This document shows positions 6,631 to 13,622 of a stretch of 19,088 nucleotides of DNA, piece by piece; the stretch's first letter is position 1; the number at the start of each line of letters is the position of its first letter. The stretch comes from SIG575 sp964507395 (lineage in GTDB: Bacteria; Bacillota; Clostridia; Oscillospirales; Acutalibacteraceae): positions 1-19,088 of the forward strand of contig CAZDQE010000045.1 in the NCBI GenBank assembly GCA_964507395.1, written 5' to 3'. A model generated the notes under the pieces. The model worked only from the letters and a program-made list of their open reading frames with translations. It did not search any database and had not been told where the DNA came from. The translations under genes and the position numbers were made by a program.

Positions 6631-8103
6631 TTATTTTGCAGACTCTACAAGCTCTTCCATAGCATCAAGGATTATCTGTGCCGTGTTGGGGCCTGTTGAG
6701 TTTGTTTCCTCGTAATGACCTCTGTCCATATCGTCTGTTGCTTTGTTTATGTAAGGCATTGCGTCGTTAAGAAGGAAGTCATTTTCTGCAAGGATGTAGC
6801 CGAGCTCATCATTGCAAAGACCGATAACAAACTTATGCTTGCAGTCTGTCATATCCTTAAGCACTTTCTTGTAGCTTGCTTTTCTGTGGTGTGCCGAATC
6901 CTTTTCTGTAAGGAATTCGCCGTTGTAAAGTTCGGGGAAAAGTTCGCCGGGAATAAGGAACATTGCAACGTCCTTTTCACCAAGTTCAACGTATCCCACC
7001 TCTGAGAAGATACAAGCCTTGCTTCTCTTTTCAGTTCTTCCGATATCGTTGTTGAGAACCTTAAGGTATCTTGCAAGGATAAGAACCGTGTTGTCACCGG
7101 GAACCTTGATGCCCTTTGATTTTATGTTAAGGATGGGTTTGATTTCAGTTTCACTTTCAATTGCAAGTGCAATTTCACCAAGCTGTTTACCAAAGCCCTT
7201 CATGTATGCCTCGCAGTCGATCTGGTTTCTGTAAACCTTTTTGATTTCCTTGGCAGAAATCATGCCGCCTACTGCGCCGTTGAAGAATACTGCGTTTGAC
7301 TTGGGAACATTTTCTTCAATTTCTTTAATAAGGTATGCGGGGAAGTCCGCGCTGACAAGAGAAGTTGTACCGAGAAGTTCAGCGTGCGAAGCAAAGTTCA
7401 CAACATAGATATCACCTGACTTGTCGTCGGGAGCAAAGCGGAATCTCGTAAGATTCTTGTCGTAAGTAACGGGAGTTCTTACGTCAGCCTGCATATCCTC
7501 AACCTCTGTATAGCCCATATAGAGCTTACCGTCTTTTCTGCTTTCGTATGCGCTTACGATAGCGGCTGCAGCCTGCTTTTTAACATTTGCCGTAAATGCT
7601 TCATCTCTGCCGCATTTATAGATTTTTTCGCCCCACAAGCCCTGTGTGTCAACACCTGCGTGTGTATGAGTTGAAGAAACGTTGATTGACTTGATTTTGC
7701 CAAGCTTGCCGCTTTCAAGAGCCAACATTCTGATTTCGTTGATATCTTTTCTGCTGATGCCTACGCAGTCAAGAGCACAGAAAATCACACCGCCGTCGCC
7801 TCTGTTATCATCAAGATAAACTGCTCTTGCGTACAGGTCATCTAAAATACCTTTTACAGGGTTATTTGAGTCATAGCCTGCAATATAATATGTTTTATTC
7901 TCGTAATCTTTTGGTGTATAAGAAGCTTTGCCGAAACCGCAAGTCCATTTTTCGCCTGCTTCTGAGGAAAATCTTTCGTTACCTGTCAGCATGAACTGAT
8001 TTGCTTTTGCCTGTGTTGTAAAATGTTTTTTCGGCATAGTAGAAATAATCAGATTTGTAAGTGCTGCTATTGCATTTCTTGTGAAATTATCCTTGAAACT
8101 CAT
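6631..8103 (-). CDS. Neutral/alkaline ceramidase N-terminal domain-like protein
   Basis: A 490-residue protein resembling the catalytic domain of neutral/alkaline non-lysosomal ceramidases, zinc amidases that split ceramide into sphingosine and fatty acid. Visible family features are GFGKASYTP near residue 56, GILDDLYARAVYLDD (85-99), ALDCVGISRKDI (110-121), the zinc-site motif STHTHAG (144-150; His146 and His148) and NFASHAEL followed by LVSADFPAYLI, where a third metal His and the active-site segment lie. Homologues commonly run above 600 residues with a C-terminal Ig-like domain; that domain appears to be missing. There is no clear signal peptide, only a weakly hydrophobic stretch at 10-23. 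ATG 8103 has AGGAGG 7 nt upstream. It is monocistronic with its own promoter. Ceramide as substrate is unproven; another amide or ester is possible. Confidence 0.78.
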   Translation of the reverse strand: MSFKDNFTRNAIAALTNLIISTMPKKHFTTQAKANQFMLTGNERFSSEAGEKWTCGFGKASYTPKDYENKTYYIAGYDSNNPVKGILDDLYARAVYLDDNRGDGGVIFCALDCVGISRKDINEIRMLALESGKLGKIKSINVSSTHTHAGVDTQGLWGEKIYKCGRDEAFTANVKKQAAAAIVSAYESRKDGKLYMGYTEVEDMQADVRTPVTYDKNLTRFRFAPDDKSGDIYVVNFASHAELLGTTSLVSADFPAYLIKEIEENVPKSNAVFFNGAVGGMISAKEIKKVYRNQIDCEAYMKGFGKQLGEIALAIESETEIKPILNIKSKGIKVPGDNTVLILARYLKVLNNDIGRTEKRSKACIFSEVGYVELGEKDVAMFLIPGELFPELYNGEFLTEKDSAHHRKASYKKVLKDMTDCKHKFVIGLCNDELGYILAENDFLLNDAMPYINKATDDMDRGHYEETNSTGPNTAQIILDAMEELVESAK

Positions 8104-8140
8104 ATTTAACCCTCCTAAGGTAAAATTATACTTTATACAT

Positions 8141-8168
8141 ATTATACAACACAATTTAAAAATTTCAA
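8141..8168 (-). promoter_or_regulatory. Promoter of the ceramidase-like gene
   Basis: On the minus strand TTGAAA (8168-8163), a 16-nt spacer and a perfect TATAAT (8146-8141) preceded by GTTG. The start site should be near 8134, leaving a leader of about 30 nt with AGGAGG ahead of ATG 8103. Confidence 0.75.
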
Positions 8169-8239
8169 GCCTTTATTTCTTGCAATTTGCTCAATTGTAT
8201 GTTAGGATAGAATATATTAATTTTTAGAAGGTGATTATT

Positions 8240-8800
8240 ATGGTATCAATCAGAAAATATGAAGAAAAAGACTACAAGGATGTACAATTTGTCTGCCACA
8301 ACAGCGAAGGCCCCGAAGAAGTACCCGATTACGAAACAGGCAGATTTATTCATGACACATTCTGCAACTATTATATTGACAACGAGCCTCAGAACTGTTT
8401 TGTTGTTGACGATGACGGCAAGGCAGTAGGATATATCATCTGCGCCGAAAACTTTGATGCTTTCAAGAAAATTTTCGATGAGAAATATCTTCCTCTCTCT
8501 AAGCAGTACGGTGATGACAGATATCAGTGGGCAGTAACCGCTTACAACGCTCAGGAAAAGTTCAAGGATGAATACCCTGCACATTTCCACATTGATATTC
8601 TCCCCGAATATCAGCGACTCGGTATGGGCGGAAAGCTTGTGACAACACTCTGCGAGCATCTTGCATCAAAAGGCATTGAAGGCGTGTGCCTTACATGCGG
8701 TCCCAGAAACGAGAGAGCTGTAAACTTCTACAAAAAACGCGGTTTCACTCTCCTTTCAATTGACCATGACGACGCTTGCTTCGGCATTAAGACAAAATAA
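8240..8800 (+). CDS. GNAT family N-acetyltransferase
   Basis: A 186-residue acetyl-CoA-dependent acetyltransferase of the GNAT superfamily. Motif A, the CoA pyrophosphate-binding loop, is clear at 115-133 (HFHIDILPEYQRLGMGGKL, containing Q-R-L-G-M-G), followed by the motif B region CGPRNERAVNFYKKRGF (153-169). The N-terminus (SIRKYEEKDYKDV) is also typical. The motif A segment and the acidic insert before it recall the acetyltransferase-like domain fused to O-GlcNAcases, but no glycosidase is fused here. ATG 8240 is preferred over GTG 8231 because AAGGTG lies 6 nt before the ATG. No strong promoter is visible upstream. The acceptor is unknown. Confidence 0.88.
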   Translation: MVSIRKYEEKDYKDVQFVCHNSEGPEEVPDYETGRFIHDTFCNYYIDNEPQNCFVVDDDGKAVGYIICAENFDAFKKIFDEKYLPLSKQYGDDRYQWAVTAYNAQEKFKDEYPAHFHIDILPEYQRLGMGGKLVTTLCEHLASKGIEGVCLTCGPRNERAVNFYKKRGFTLLSIDHDDACFGIKTK

Positions 8801-8819
8801 AATCACTTCAGATTTTCTA

Positions 8820-8848
8820 TTGCATTTTAAGCTTAAATGTTGTAGAAT
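8820..8848 (+). promoter_or_regulatory. Promoter of the DAHP synthase gene, with a palindrome in the spacer
   Basis: TTGCAT (8820-8825), a 17-nt spacer and TAGAAT (8843-8848). The spacer contains the perfect 12-bp palindrome TTTAAGCTTAAA (8826-8837), placed where a repressor could block polymerase. ATG 8882 is 34 nt downstream. Confidence 0.6.
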
Positions 8849-8881
8849 ATCCGGCATATCAATCGAGAAAGAAGAATTAAC

Positions 8882-9910
8882 ATGAGTATGGTTTTTGAAA
8901 GAAAGCTTCCTATTCCTCAGGAGGTCAAACAGCAGTATCCCCTCTCTGACGAAATTGAAAAGCTTATCGAAGCAAGAGCAGAGGAAGTCAGAAGAATTTT
9001 TACAGGCGAATCAGACAAGCTTATCCTTGTTATCGGTCCCTGTTCTGCTGACAATGAGGACAGCGTTATTGACTATATTTCCCGTCTGAGAAAAGTACAG
9101 GATAAGGTTGAAGATAAAATTTTCATTATTCCCAGAATTTATACAAACAAACCCAGAACTACAGGCGACGGCTACAAGGGAATGCTTCATCAGCCCAACC
9201 CCAACGAAAAGCCCGATATGTACAAGGGAATAGTTGCTATCAGACAGCTTCATATGAGAGCTCTTAACGAAACAGGTTTTTCCTGTGCCGACGAAATGCT
9301 CTACCCTGAAAACTACAGATATTTAAGCGATATTCTCGCTTATGTTGCAGTCGGTGCCCGCTCAGTTGAAAACCAGCAGCACAGACTGACAGCCAGCGGA
9401 ATTGACATCCCTGTAGGCATGAAAAATCCCACAAGCGGCGATATTTCAGTTATGATGAACTCAATCACTGCCGCTCAGCACAAGCATACATTTATCTACC
9501 GCGGCTGGGAAGTTCATTCAGGCGGAAATCCTCTTGCACACGCAATCCTCAGAGGTTACGTAAACAAGCACGGTCAGTCAATGCCCAACTATCACTACGA
9601 GGATCTTGTTCACCTTGCTGAGGCTTATGCTAAAACAGACCTTATGAACCCTGCAGTTATCGTTGACACAAACCACGCAAACTCGGGCAAAAAGCATCTT
9701 GAACAGGTCAGAATCGCAAAAGAAGTTTTACATAGCTGCCGCCATGATGCAGACGTTAAGAAAATGGTTAAAGGCTTCATGATTGAAAGCTACATTGAAG
9801 ACGGTGCACAGAAAATCGGCGAATGTATCTACGGTAAATCAATCACCGACCCCTGCCTTGGCTGGGAGAAAACAGAAAGACTTATCCTCGACATGGCAGA
9901 TTTGCTCTGA
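8882..9910 (+). CDS. aroF: 3-deoxy-7-phosphoheptulonate synthase (DAHP synthase, class I)
   Basis: This enzyme condenses phosphoenolpyruvate and erythrose 4-phosphate to DAHP, the first step of the shikimate pathway, in the cytoplasm. The 342-residue length and motifs match the AroF/G/H (type I alpha) group: GPCSAD with metal ligand Cys54, Lys90 in NKPRTT, VDTNHANSGKKH with His265, Glu302 in GFMIESYIEDGAQ and Asp323 in SITDPCLGW, all ligands or active-site residues known from E. coli AroG. The substrate loop reads MKNPTSGDISVM instead of the KNGTDG common in proteobacteria. An N-terminal extension of the kind used for feedback control is present (residues 1-45); which amino acid inhibits cannot be told. 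The symbol is assigned to the family, not to a specific isozyme. The ribosome binding site is purine-rich but weak. Confidence 0.93.
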   Translation: MSMVFERKLPIPQEVKQQYPLSDEIEKLIEARAEEVRRIFTGESDKLILVIGPCSADNEDSVIDYISRLRKVQDKVEDKIFIIPRIYTNKPRTTGDGYKGMLHQPNPNEKPDMYKGIVAIRQLHMRALNETGFSCADEMLYPENYRYLSDILAYVAVGARSVENQQHRLTASGIDIPVGMKNPTSGDISVMMNSITAAQHKHTFIYRGWEVHSGGNPLAHAILRGYVNKHGQSMPNYHYEDLVHLAEAYAKTDLMNPAVIVDTNHANSGKKHLEQVRIAKEVLHSCRHDADVKKMVKGFMIESYIEDGAQKIGECIYGKSITDPCLGWEKTERLILDMADLL

Positions 9911-9920
9911 TAAAAAATTA

Positions 9921-9998
9921 CTGCTTACGAAACGCCGAGCGTTGACAAGGAAAAACTCCTTACCAACGCTCGGTGAAATCATAAGCGGTTTTTTATTT
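9921..9998. terminator. Large intrinsic terminator after the DAHP synthase gene (probably bidirectional)
   Basis: A 10-bp GC-rich stem CCGAGCGTTG (9935-9944) / CAACGCTCGG (9964-9973) is topped by an inner AAGGA/TCCTT stem and extended at its base by CTGCTTA/TAAGCGG. On the plus strand it is followed by TTTTTTATTTT (from 9989). On the minus strand it is followed by TAATTTTTTATC, so it can also end the GH43 transcript, whose stop codon lies in the plus-strand T-tract. Confidence 0.88.
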
Positions 9999-11008
9999 TA
10001 GCCGTAAAACAACGGCATACCGTATTTATTGAAGCTTACAGGCTCAATATGTGTAAGTCTCGGGGAATCATCATACTCTTTTGTTTTTGTTGCGTGGTAA
10101 ACCATGTATATCTCACCGTTTTTCCTGTAAAGGAAGCTGCAATGTCCTGCGTTATAAATATCGTTGAAGGTATCGTCATAACTGACTCTTGTCAGACTTT
10201 TACTCCAGCTTGATGCTTTCGTCACATCGTCGCCCTTAAGAGTGAGCATACCCATGCAATAATAGTCTGAGCTGTAACCGCTTGCAGAATAAACGATGAA
10301 AATATCGTCGTTATGATAAAGCACTGCAGGACCTTCGTTTACTTTCCAGCCCTTCTGTTCCCAATACAAATCGGGAGACGATAGCTTGACAGAAGGTGCG
10401 CCTTCTTTGAGGGTATATGGGTTTTCCATTTCCGTTATATAAATACACTGATATCCTACATCGTGATAAGATGAGGAAACATAGTACAGCTTACCGTCCT
10501 TTTCAAGATATGTTCCGTCAATATTATTAAGTCCGTCGGGAGCAAGATAACCCTTGAACTCGTATTCGCCGAAAATGTCTTCCGTTTTACTTTCCAGAAC
10601 AAAACCGTATCGGTAAAAATCATCGTGCTCTTCCCCTTCTTCCGCAAGGGGCATTTTTCCGCGAGGAACTGCATCTTTCTCAAACAGTGCGCAGGAAACT
10701 ATGTACCATCTATCGCCTATCTTATGAATTTCAGGCGCCCATATCTGACCCTTTATTCCGTCGCTGCCTGATGAATAAACGGTTTTCTTTTCAAGAACCG
10801 TTGTGTCATTGTAAGCAGCAATTTTTCTGATTTCAACTCCGTTGCCTGTTGTAAAAGTATAATATGTTTCGCCCTCTGCTTCTGCAATAAACGGGTCTCC
10901 GCCATGTTCATTGTCAATAGGCGTTGTATACGGTGTGGAAGTCGCAATACCAAAAGCTGTCATAATTGCAGTAAAGCAATAAAATACAAATCTCAGAAAA
11001 GCATACAC
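9998..11008 (-). CDS. Glycoside hydrolase family 43 protein
   Basis: A 336-residue five-bladed beta-propeller glycosidase. The three acidic catalytic residues of GH43 are recognisable: base Asp38 in HGGDPFI, pKa-modulating Asp164 in NNIDGTYLEKDGKLYYV, and acid Glu225 in VNEGPAVL. The WAPEIH motif (90-95) is also typical. GH43 enzymes usually hydrolyse arabinan- or xylan-type linkages; the exact specificity is not visible. A hydrophobic N-terminus (residues 4-22) could be a signal peptide or anchor, though its basic region is only one Arg. The start is GTG 11008 with AGAGAGGTG 7 nt upstream; no in-frame ATG fits better. It lies 63 bp behind glnA in the same direction with only a weak hairpin between them, so partial cotranscription is possible. 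Confidence 0.87.
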   Translation of the reverse strand: MYAFLRFVFYCFTAIMTAFGIATSTPYTTPIDNEHGGDPFIAEAEGETYYTFTTGNGVEIRKIAAYNDTTVLEKKTVYSSGSDGIKGQIWAPEIHKIGDRWYIVSCALFEKDAVPRGKMPLAEEGEEHDDFYRYGFVLESKTEDIFGEYEFKGYLAPDGLNNIDGTYLEKDGKLYYVSSSYHDVGYQCIYITEMENPYTLKEGAPSVKLSSPDLYWEQKGWKVNEGPAVLYHNDDIFIVYSASGYSSDYYCMGMLTLKGDDVTKASSWSKSLTRVSYDDTFNDIYNAGHCSFLYRKNGEIYMVYHATKTKEYDDSPRLTHIEPVSFNKYGMPLFYG

Positions 11009-11036
11009 GCTCTTTCACCTCTCTTAAAGTATATGA

Positions 11037-11060
11037 AGCCGTTGCCTTATGACAACGGCT
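11037..11060 (-). terminator. Small hairpin between glnA and the GH43 gene (weak terminator or processing site)
   Basis: An 8-bp stem AGCCGTTG/CAACGGCT with an 8-nt loop. On the minus strand the following bases are TCATATACTTT, not a strong U-tract, so termination of glnA here would be inefficient. Confidence 0.5.
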
Positions 11061-11071
11061 CCTTTTAATTA

Positions 11072-12496
11072 TTAAAGATTGTAATATTTATCAAACTCTG
11101 CAGGGTGAGGAATTGCAGAAAGCTGTCTGCATTCTTCACGCTTTGCTTTGATGAAGTTTGTAAGGAGTTCTTCCGGGAATACTCCGCCTGCTGTAAGATA
11201 ATCGTGGTCTTTTTCAAGAGCATCAAGTGATTCCTCAAGGGAAGCGGGAAGCTGAGTGAGCTTTGCTTTTTCTTCATCGCTGAGGTGATAAAGGTTTACG
11301 TCATAGGGACCCCAACCGTTTGCATGGGGATCGATTTTATTCTTAACACCGTCAAGACCTGCCATAAGAATTGCTGCATAGCAGAAATAGGGGTTACAGG
11401 TAGCGTCGGGGTTACGAAGCTCGAAACGGCGCTTGTCGGGACTCTTTGCGTAAGCAGGAATACGGATAACTGCACTGCGGTTTGAAGTTGCATAACCAAC
11501 AGTTACAGGAGCTTCAAAACCGGGGACAAGACGTTTGAAGGAGTTTGTGCTGGGATTGGTAAGAGCGCAGAGAGATGCAATATGCTTAAGAAGACCGCCC
11601 ATGAAATAGTGAGCTGTTTCGCTTAAGTGCGCATAACCGTTGTCATCTGAGAAAACAGGCTTGCCGTCCTTGAAAAGAAGCATGTGCACGTGCATACCGC
11701 TGCCTGCTTCACCGTAAATGGGTTTGGGCATGAATGTTGCGGTTTTGCCGTATTTAAGAGCTGTGTTATGGATGATATATTTAATCATCATTGTAGCGTC
11801 TGCCATGTGAACTACTTCACCGAGCTGAGGCTCGATCTCAAACTGACCTGATGCGGCAACCTCGGGGTGATGATAGTTAATATCAATTCCCATCTCTTTC
11901 ATAAGAAGACACATTTCACTTCTGCATTCATAAGAAACGTCAAAGGGTTTTGCAATATGATAGTTCTTCTGCTTGGGAACAACTACGCCTTTGCCCTCAA
12001 CTGTACTGTTCCAGTAAGACTGCTTCGCATCAACAGAAGCTCCGATATAACTGCCGTCAACACCCCATGTAACTTCATCGAAAAGATAAAATTCAAATTC
12101 GGGAAGGATATTCATTGTATCAGCAACGCCGGTTTCCTTCATGTAATCGACAGCCGCACGGATAATGTTACGGGGATATTGTGCGAGAGGACGGTTTTCA
12201 GGGTTATCAATAATCATTGCGTTGCCCGTCATTGACAATGTGGGAATTTCGCAGAATGGGTCAATAACTGCAGTGTCAGGGTCGGGAATGAAAACCATGT
12301 CGCTCTTTTCAACAACAGCATAGCCGTAGTTTGAAGCATCAAAACCGATACCGCTCTTCATTGTATCCTCTGAGAAATTTTCAGCAGGGATTGTTACATG
12401 ACGGTACTGACCGTTAATGTCAACCATCTTGAAGTCAACCATTTTAATGCCGTTTTCTTTGATAAACTTAAGAACATCTTTTGCACTCTTTGACAT
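11072..12496 (-). CDS. glnA: Glutamine synthetase, type I
   Basis: It makes glutamine from glutamate, ammonia and ATP; the enzyme is a cytoplasmic dodecamer in this family. The 474-residue product has the beta-grasp N-domain with FDAS (52-55) and SDMVFIPD, metal-binding Glu in LPEFEFYLFD (131-140), the QFEIEP and GSGMHVHMLLF segments, NRSAVIRIP (339-347) and RRFELRNPDATCNPY (356-370). The C-terminal part carries NLYHLSDEE with Tyr403 at the position of the adenylylated Tyr of E. coli GlnA, followed by LTAGGVF and PHPAEFDKYY, closer to the longer GSI-beta form than to the roughly 445-residue Bacillus GSI-alpha. ATG 12496 has AGGAGATG 5 nt upstream. It has its own promoter directly after the bile-salt-hydrolase-like gene. 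Confidence 0.95.
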   Translation of the reverse strand: MSKSAKDVLKFIKENGIKMVDFKMVDINGQYRHVTIPAENFSEDTMKSGIGFDASNYGYAVVEKSDMVFIPDPDTAVIDPFCEIPTLSMTGNAMIIDNPENRPLAQYPRNIIRAAVDYMKETGVADTMNILPEFEFYLFDEVTWGVDGSYIGASVDAKQSYWNSTVEGKGVVVPKQKNYHIAKPFDVSYECRSEMCLLMKEMGIDINYHHPEVAASGQFEIEPQLGEVVHMADATMMIKYIIHNTALKYGKTATFMPKPIYGEAGSGMHVHMLLFKDGKPVFSDDNGYAHLSETAHYFMGGLLKHIASLCALTNPSTNSFKRLVPGFEAPVTVGYATSNRSAVIRIPAYAKSPDKRRFELRNPDATCNPYFCYAAILMAGLDGVKNKIDPHANGWGPYDVNLYHLSDEEKAKLTQLPASLEESLDALEKDHDYLTAGGVFPEELLTNFIKAKREECRQLSAIPHPAEFDKYYNL

Positions 12497-12527
12497 TTTT
12501 ACATCTCCTTTAAAAGAACTTGCAATT

Positions 12528-12556
12528 AGTATAACAATATTTTATTTTTTCGTCAA
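12528..12556 (-). promoter_or_regulatory. Promoter of glnA
   Basis: On the minus strand TTGACG (12556-12551), a 17-nt spacer and TATACT (12533-12528). It starts 5 bp after the stop codon of the upstream choloylglycine hydrolase gene. No clear GlnR/TnrA site (TGTNA-N7-TNACA) is present. Confidence 0.8.
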
Positions 12557-12561
12557 TAGTT

Positions 12562-13533
12562 TCAATTCTGCATATTTATAATTTGTATATCTTTAAGATT
12601 ATAAATGAAAAGTTCTTTACTTTCAAGGTCACAATTATGCATGTTTACCGCAGAAACTGTGCGGTTTTCGTAAGTTGTATAATAGTAAATTCCCCGATTT
12701 AAATTGATGCATGAAGTGTAAAGTGTTATCACATTTTTATTGTCAGAGAGACGCACACAGCCTCTCACCTGTTCAACTGACGAAAGAATGTGGAAAAACT
12801 GACTTACGCCTTCGTTTTCACTCTCATCTGAAACAGAATTGAGCTTAGTAAATGCGGCACGGACAAATCTTGAGGTTGAGGACAAGTCCCCCGGCAAGCC
12901 TTTTGCACCCATTCCGCGGCTGTAAAGGGAAAGCTCTGTCCCTGCAAAGCGGTTTTCCGGAACACCGGTTGTAAGATTGACAAAATCCGAAAGGTACGTC
13001 ATGTGATAATCAAACGCAGGATTATTCGTCAGCACACCTACAGGATTTTCATAAATTTTAAGTCCGTCTTTCATGCTTTCAACAGTAATTGCCTTTTCCT
13101 TATCTGCGATTATCCAGTGCAAGGGTGACAATGGCATGCCAATACTAAAATTTATATCACACAGATTGATTTTTGCAAGAAGAGCGCGTGCCTCGTCAAG
13201 ATTTTTACACTGAGAAAGAATCCAGGGAATAAACTCAAAGGGAGAAATGTTGTCTTTCCCCGCTTCTTCAGGAAAATAATGAGCGTTACCGGGAAAATTC
13301 AGTCCTGCCATGCCGAGCCCGTGCTCGTTTGCAGCCTCATAATAAAGGGGAAAATTATTTTCCGCTACCGCCATACCGATGATAGCATAGTGATTTTTCA
13401 TGCTTTCTTTCTTGCGGAAATCAAGTCTGAAAGTGCGGGGAGTGACAACCACTTTTTCATTGTAGGAATATTCAAGGTCAAGAGTCCGTCCGAAATAAGT
13501 GTCACGGGTTTTGTAGGTTATTGCAGTACACAT
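12562..13533 (-). CDS. bsh: Choloylglycine hydrolase family protein, bile salt hydrolase type
   Basis: An N-terminal nucleophile hydrolase of 323 residues, the usual size of conjugated bile acid hydrolases, which release glycine or taurine from bile salts. After Met removal, Cys2 becomes the nucleophile (MCTAITYKTRD). Other active-site residues are visible: Arg16 and Asp19 (GRTLDLE), Asn79 in AGLNFPGN, the LTNNPAFDYH Asn (170/171) and Arg225 in STSRFVRAAF. Asn79 matches bile salt hydrolases, where penicillin V acylases have Tyr, and YSRGMGAKGLPGDLSS is a close match to the BSH core. ATG 13533 is required to expose Cys2 and has AGGTGATG just upstream; the open frame extends 14 codons further without support. 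There is no signal peptide, so it is probably cytoplasmic. Some family members act on N-acyl homoserine lactones or penicillin V instead. Confidence 0.88.
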   Translation of the reverse strand: MCTAITYKTRDTYFGRTLDLEYSYNEKVVVTPRTFRLDFRKKESMKNHYAIIGMAVAENNFPLYYEAANEHGLGMAGLNFPGNAHYFPEEAGKDNISPFEFIPWILSQCKNLDEARALLAKINLCDINFSIGMPLSPLHWIIADKEKAITVESMKDGLKIYENPVGVLTNNPAFDYHMTYLSDFVNLTTGVPENRFAGTELSLYSRGMGAKGLPGDLSSTSRFVRAAFTKLNSVSDESENEGVSQFFHILSSVEQVRGCVRLSDNKNVITLYTSCINLNRGIYYYTTYENRTVSAVNMHNCDLESKELFIYNLKDIQIINMQN

Positions 13534-13573
13534 AACATCACCTGAAAATTGTTTGATGTGTTTATTATGCCAC

Positions 13574-13610
13574 AAAAAAAGAAAGCGAAGCCATAAGACT
13601 TCACTTTCCT
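13574..13610 (-). terminator. Intrinsic terminator after kdsB
   Basis: On the minus strand GAAAGTGAAG (13608-13599) pairs with CTTCGCTTTC (13590-13581) with one G-U pair and an 8-nt loop, followed by seven T's (13580-13574). It lies 13 bp after the kdsB stop and ends that operon. Confidence 0.88.
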
Positions 13611-13622
13611 GAAAAATTTTAA

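Noticed and set aside
6477..6662. 61-codon plus-strand open frame across the intergenic region
   Set aside because: It runs through the palindromic element, the terminator and the end of the convergent gene, and has no ribosome binding site.
8187..8222. TTGCAA-17-TAGGAT as promoter for the GNAT gene
   Set aside because: Each box matches only four of six consensus bases and competing overlapping choices score the same, so no start can be assigned.
11028..11055. TTGTCA-16-TATACT on the minus strand as a promoter for the GH43 gene
   Set aside because: The expected start site (about 11021) falls inside the ribosome binding site at 11016-11024, leaving almost no leader, and the -35 lies in the hairpin stem. 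Possible but not supported enough to list.
12513..12535. TGTTA-7 nt-TGCAA near the glnA promoter as a GlnR/TnrA box
   Set aside because: The second half-site should read TNACA; TGCAA does not fit.
13564..13592. CATAAT as the -10 of a promoter for the bile-salt-hydrolase-type gene
   Set aside because: No -35 box at 16-18 nt; that stretch is the stem of the kdsB terminator.
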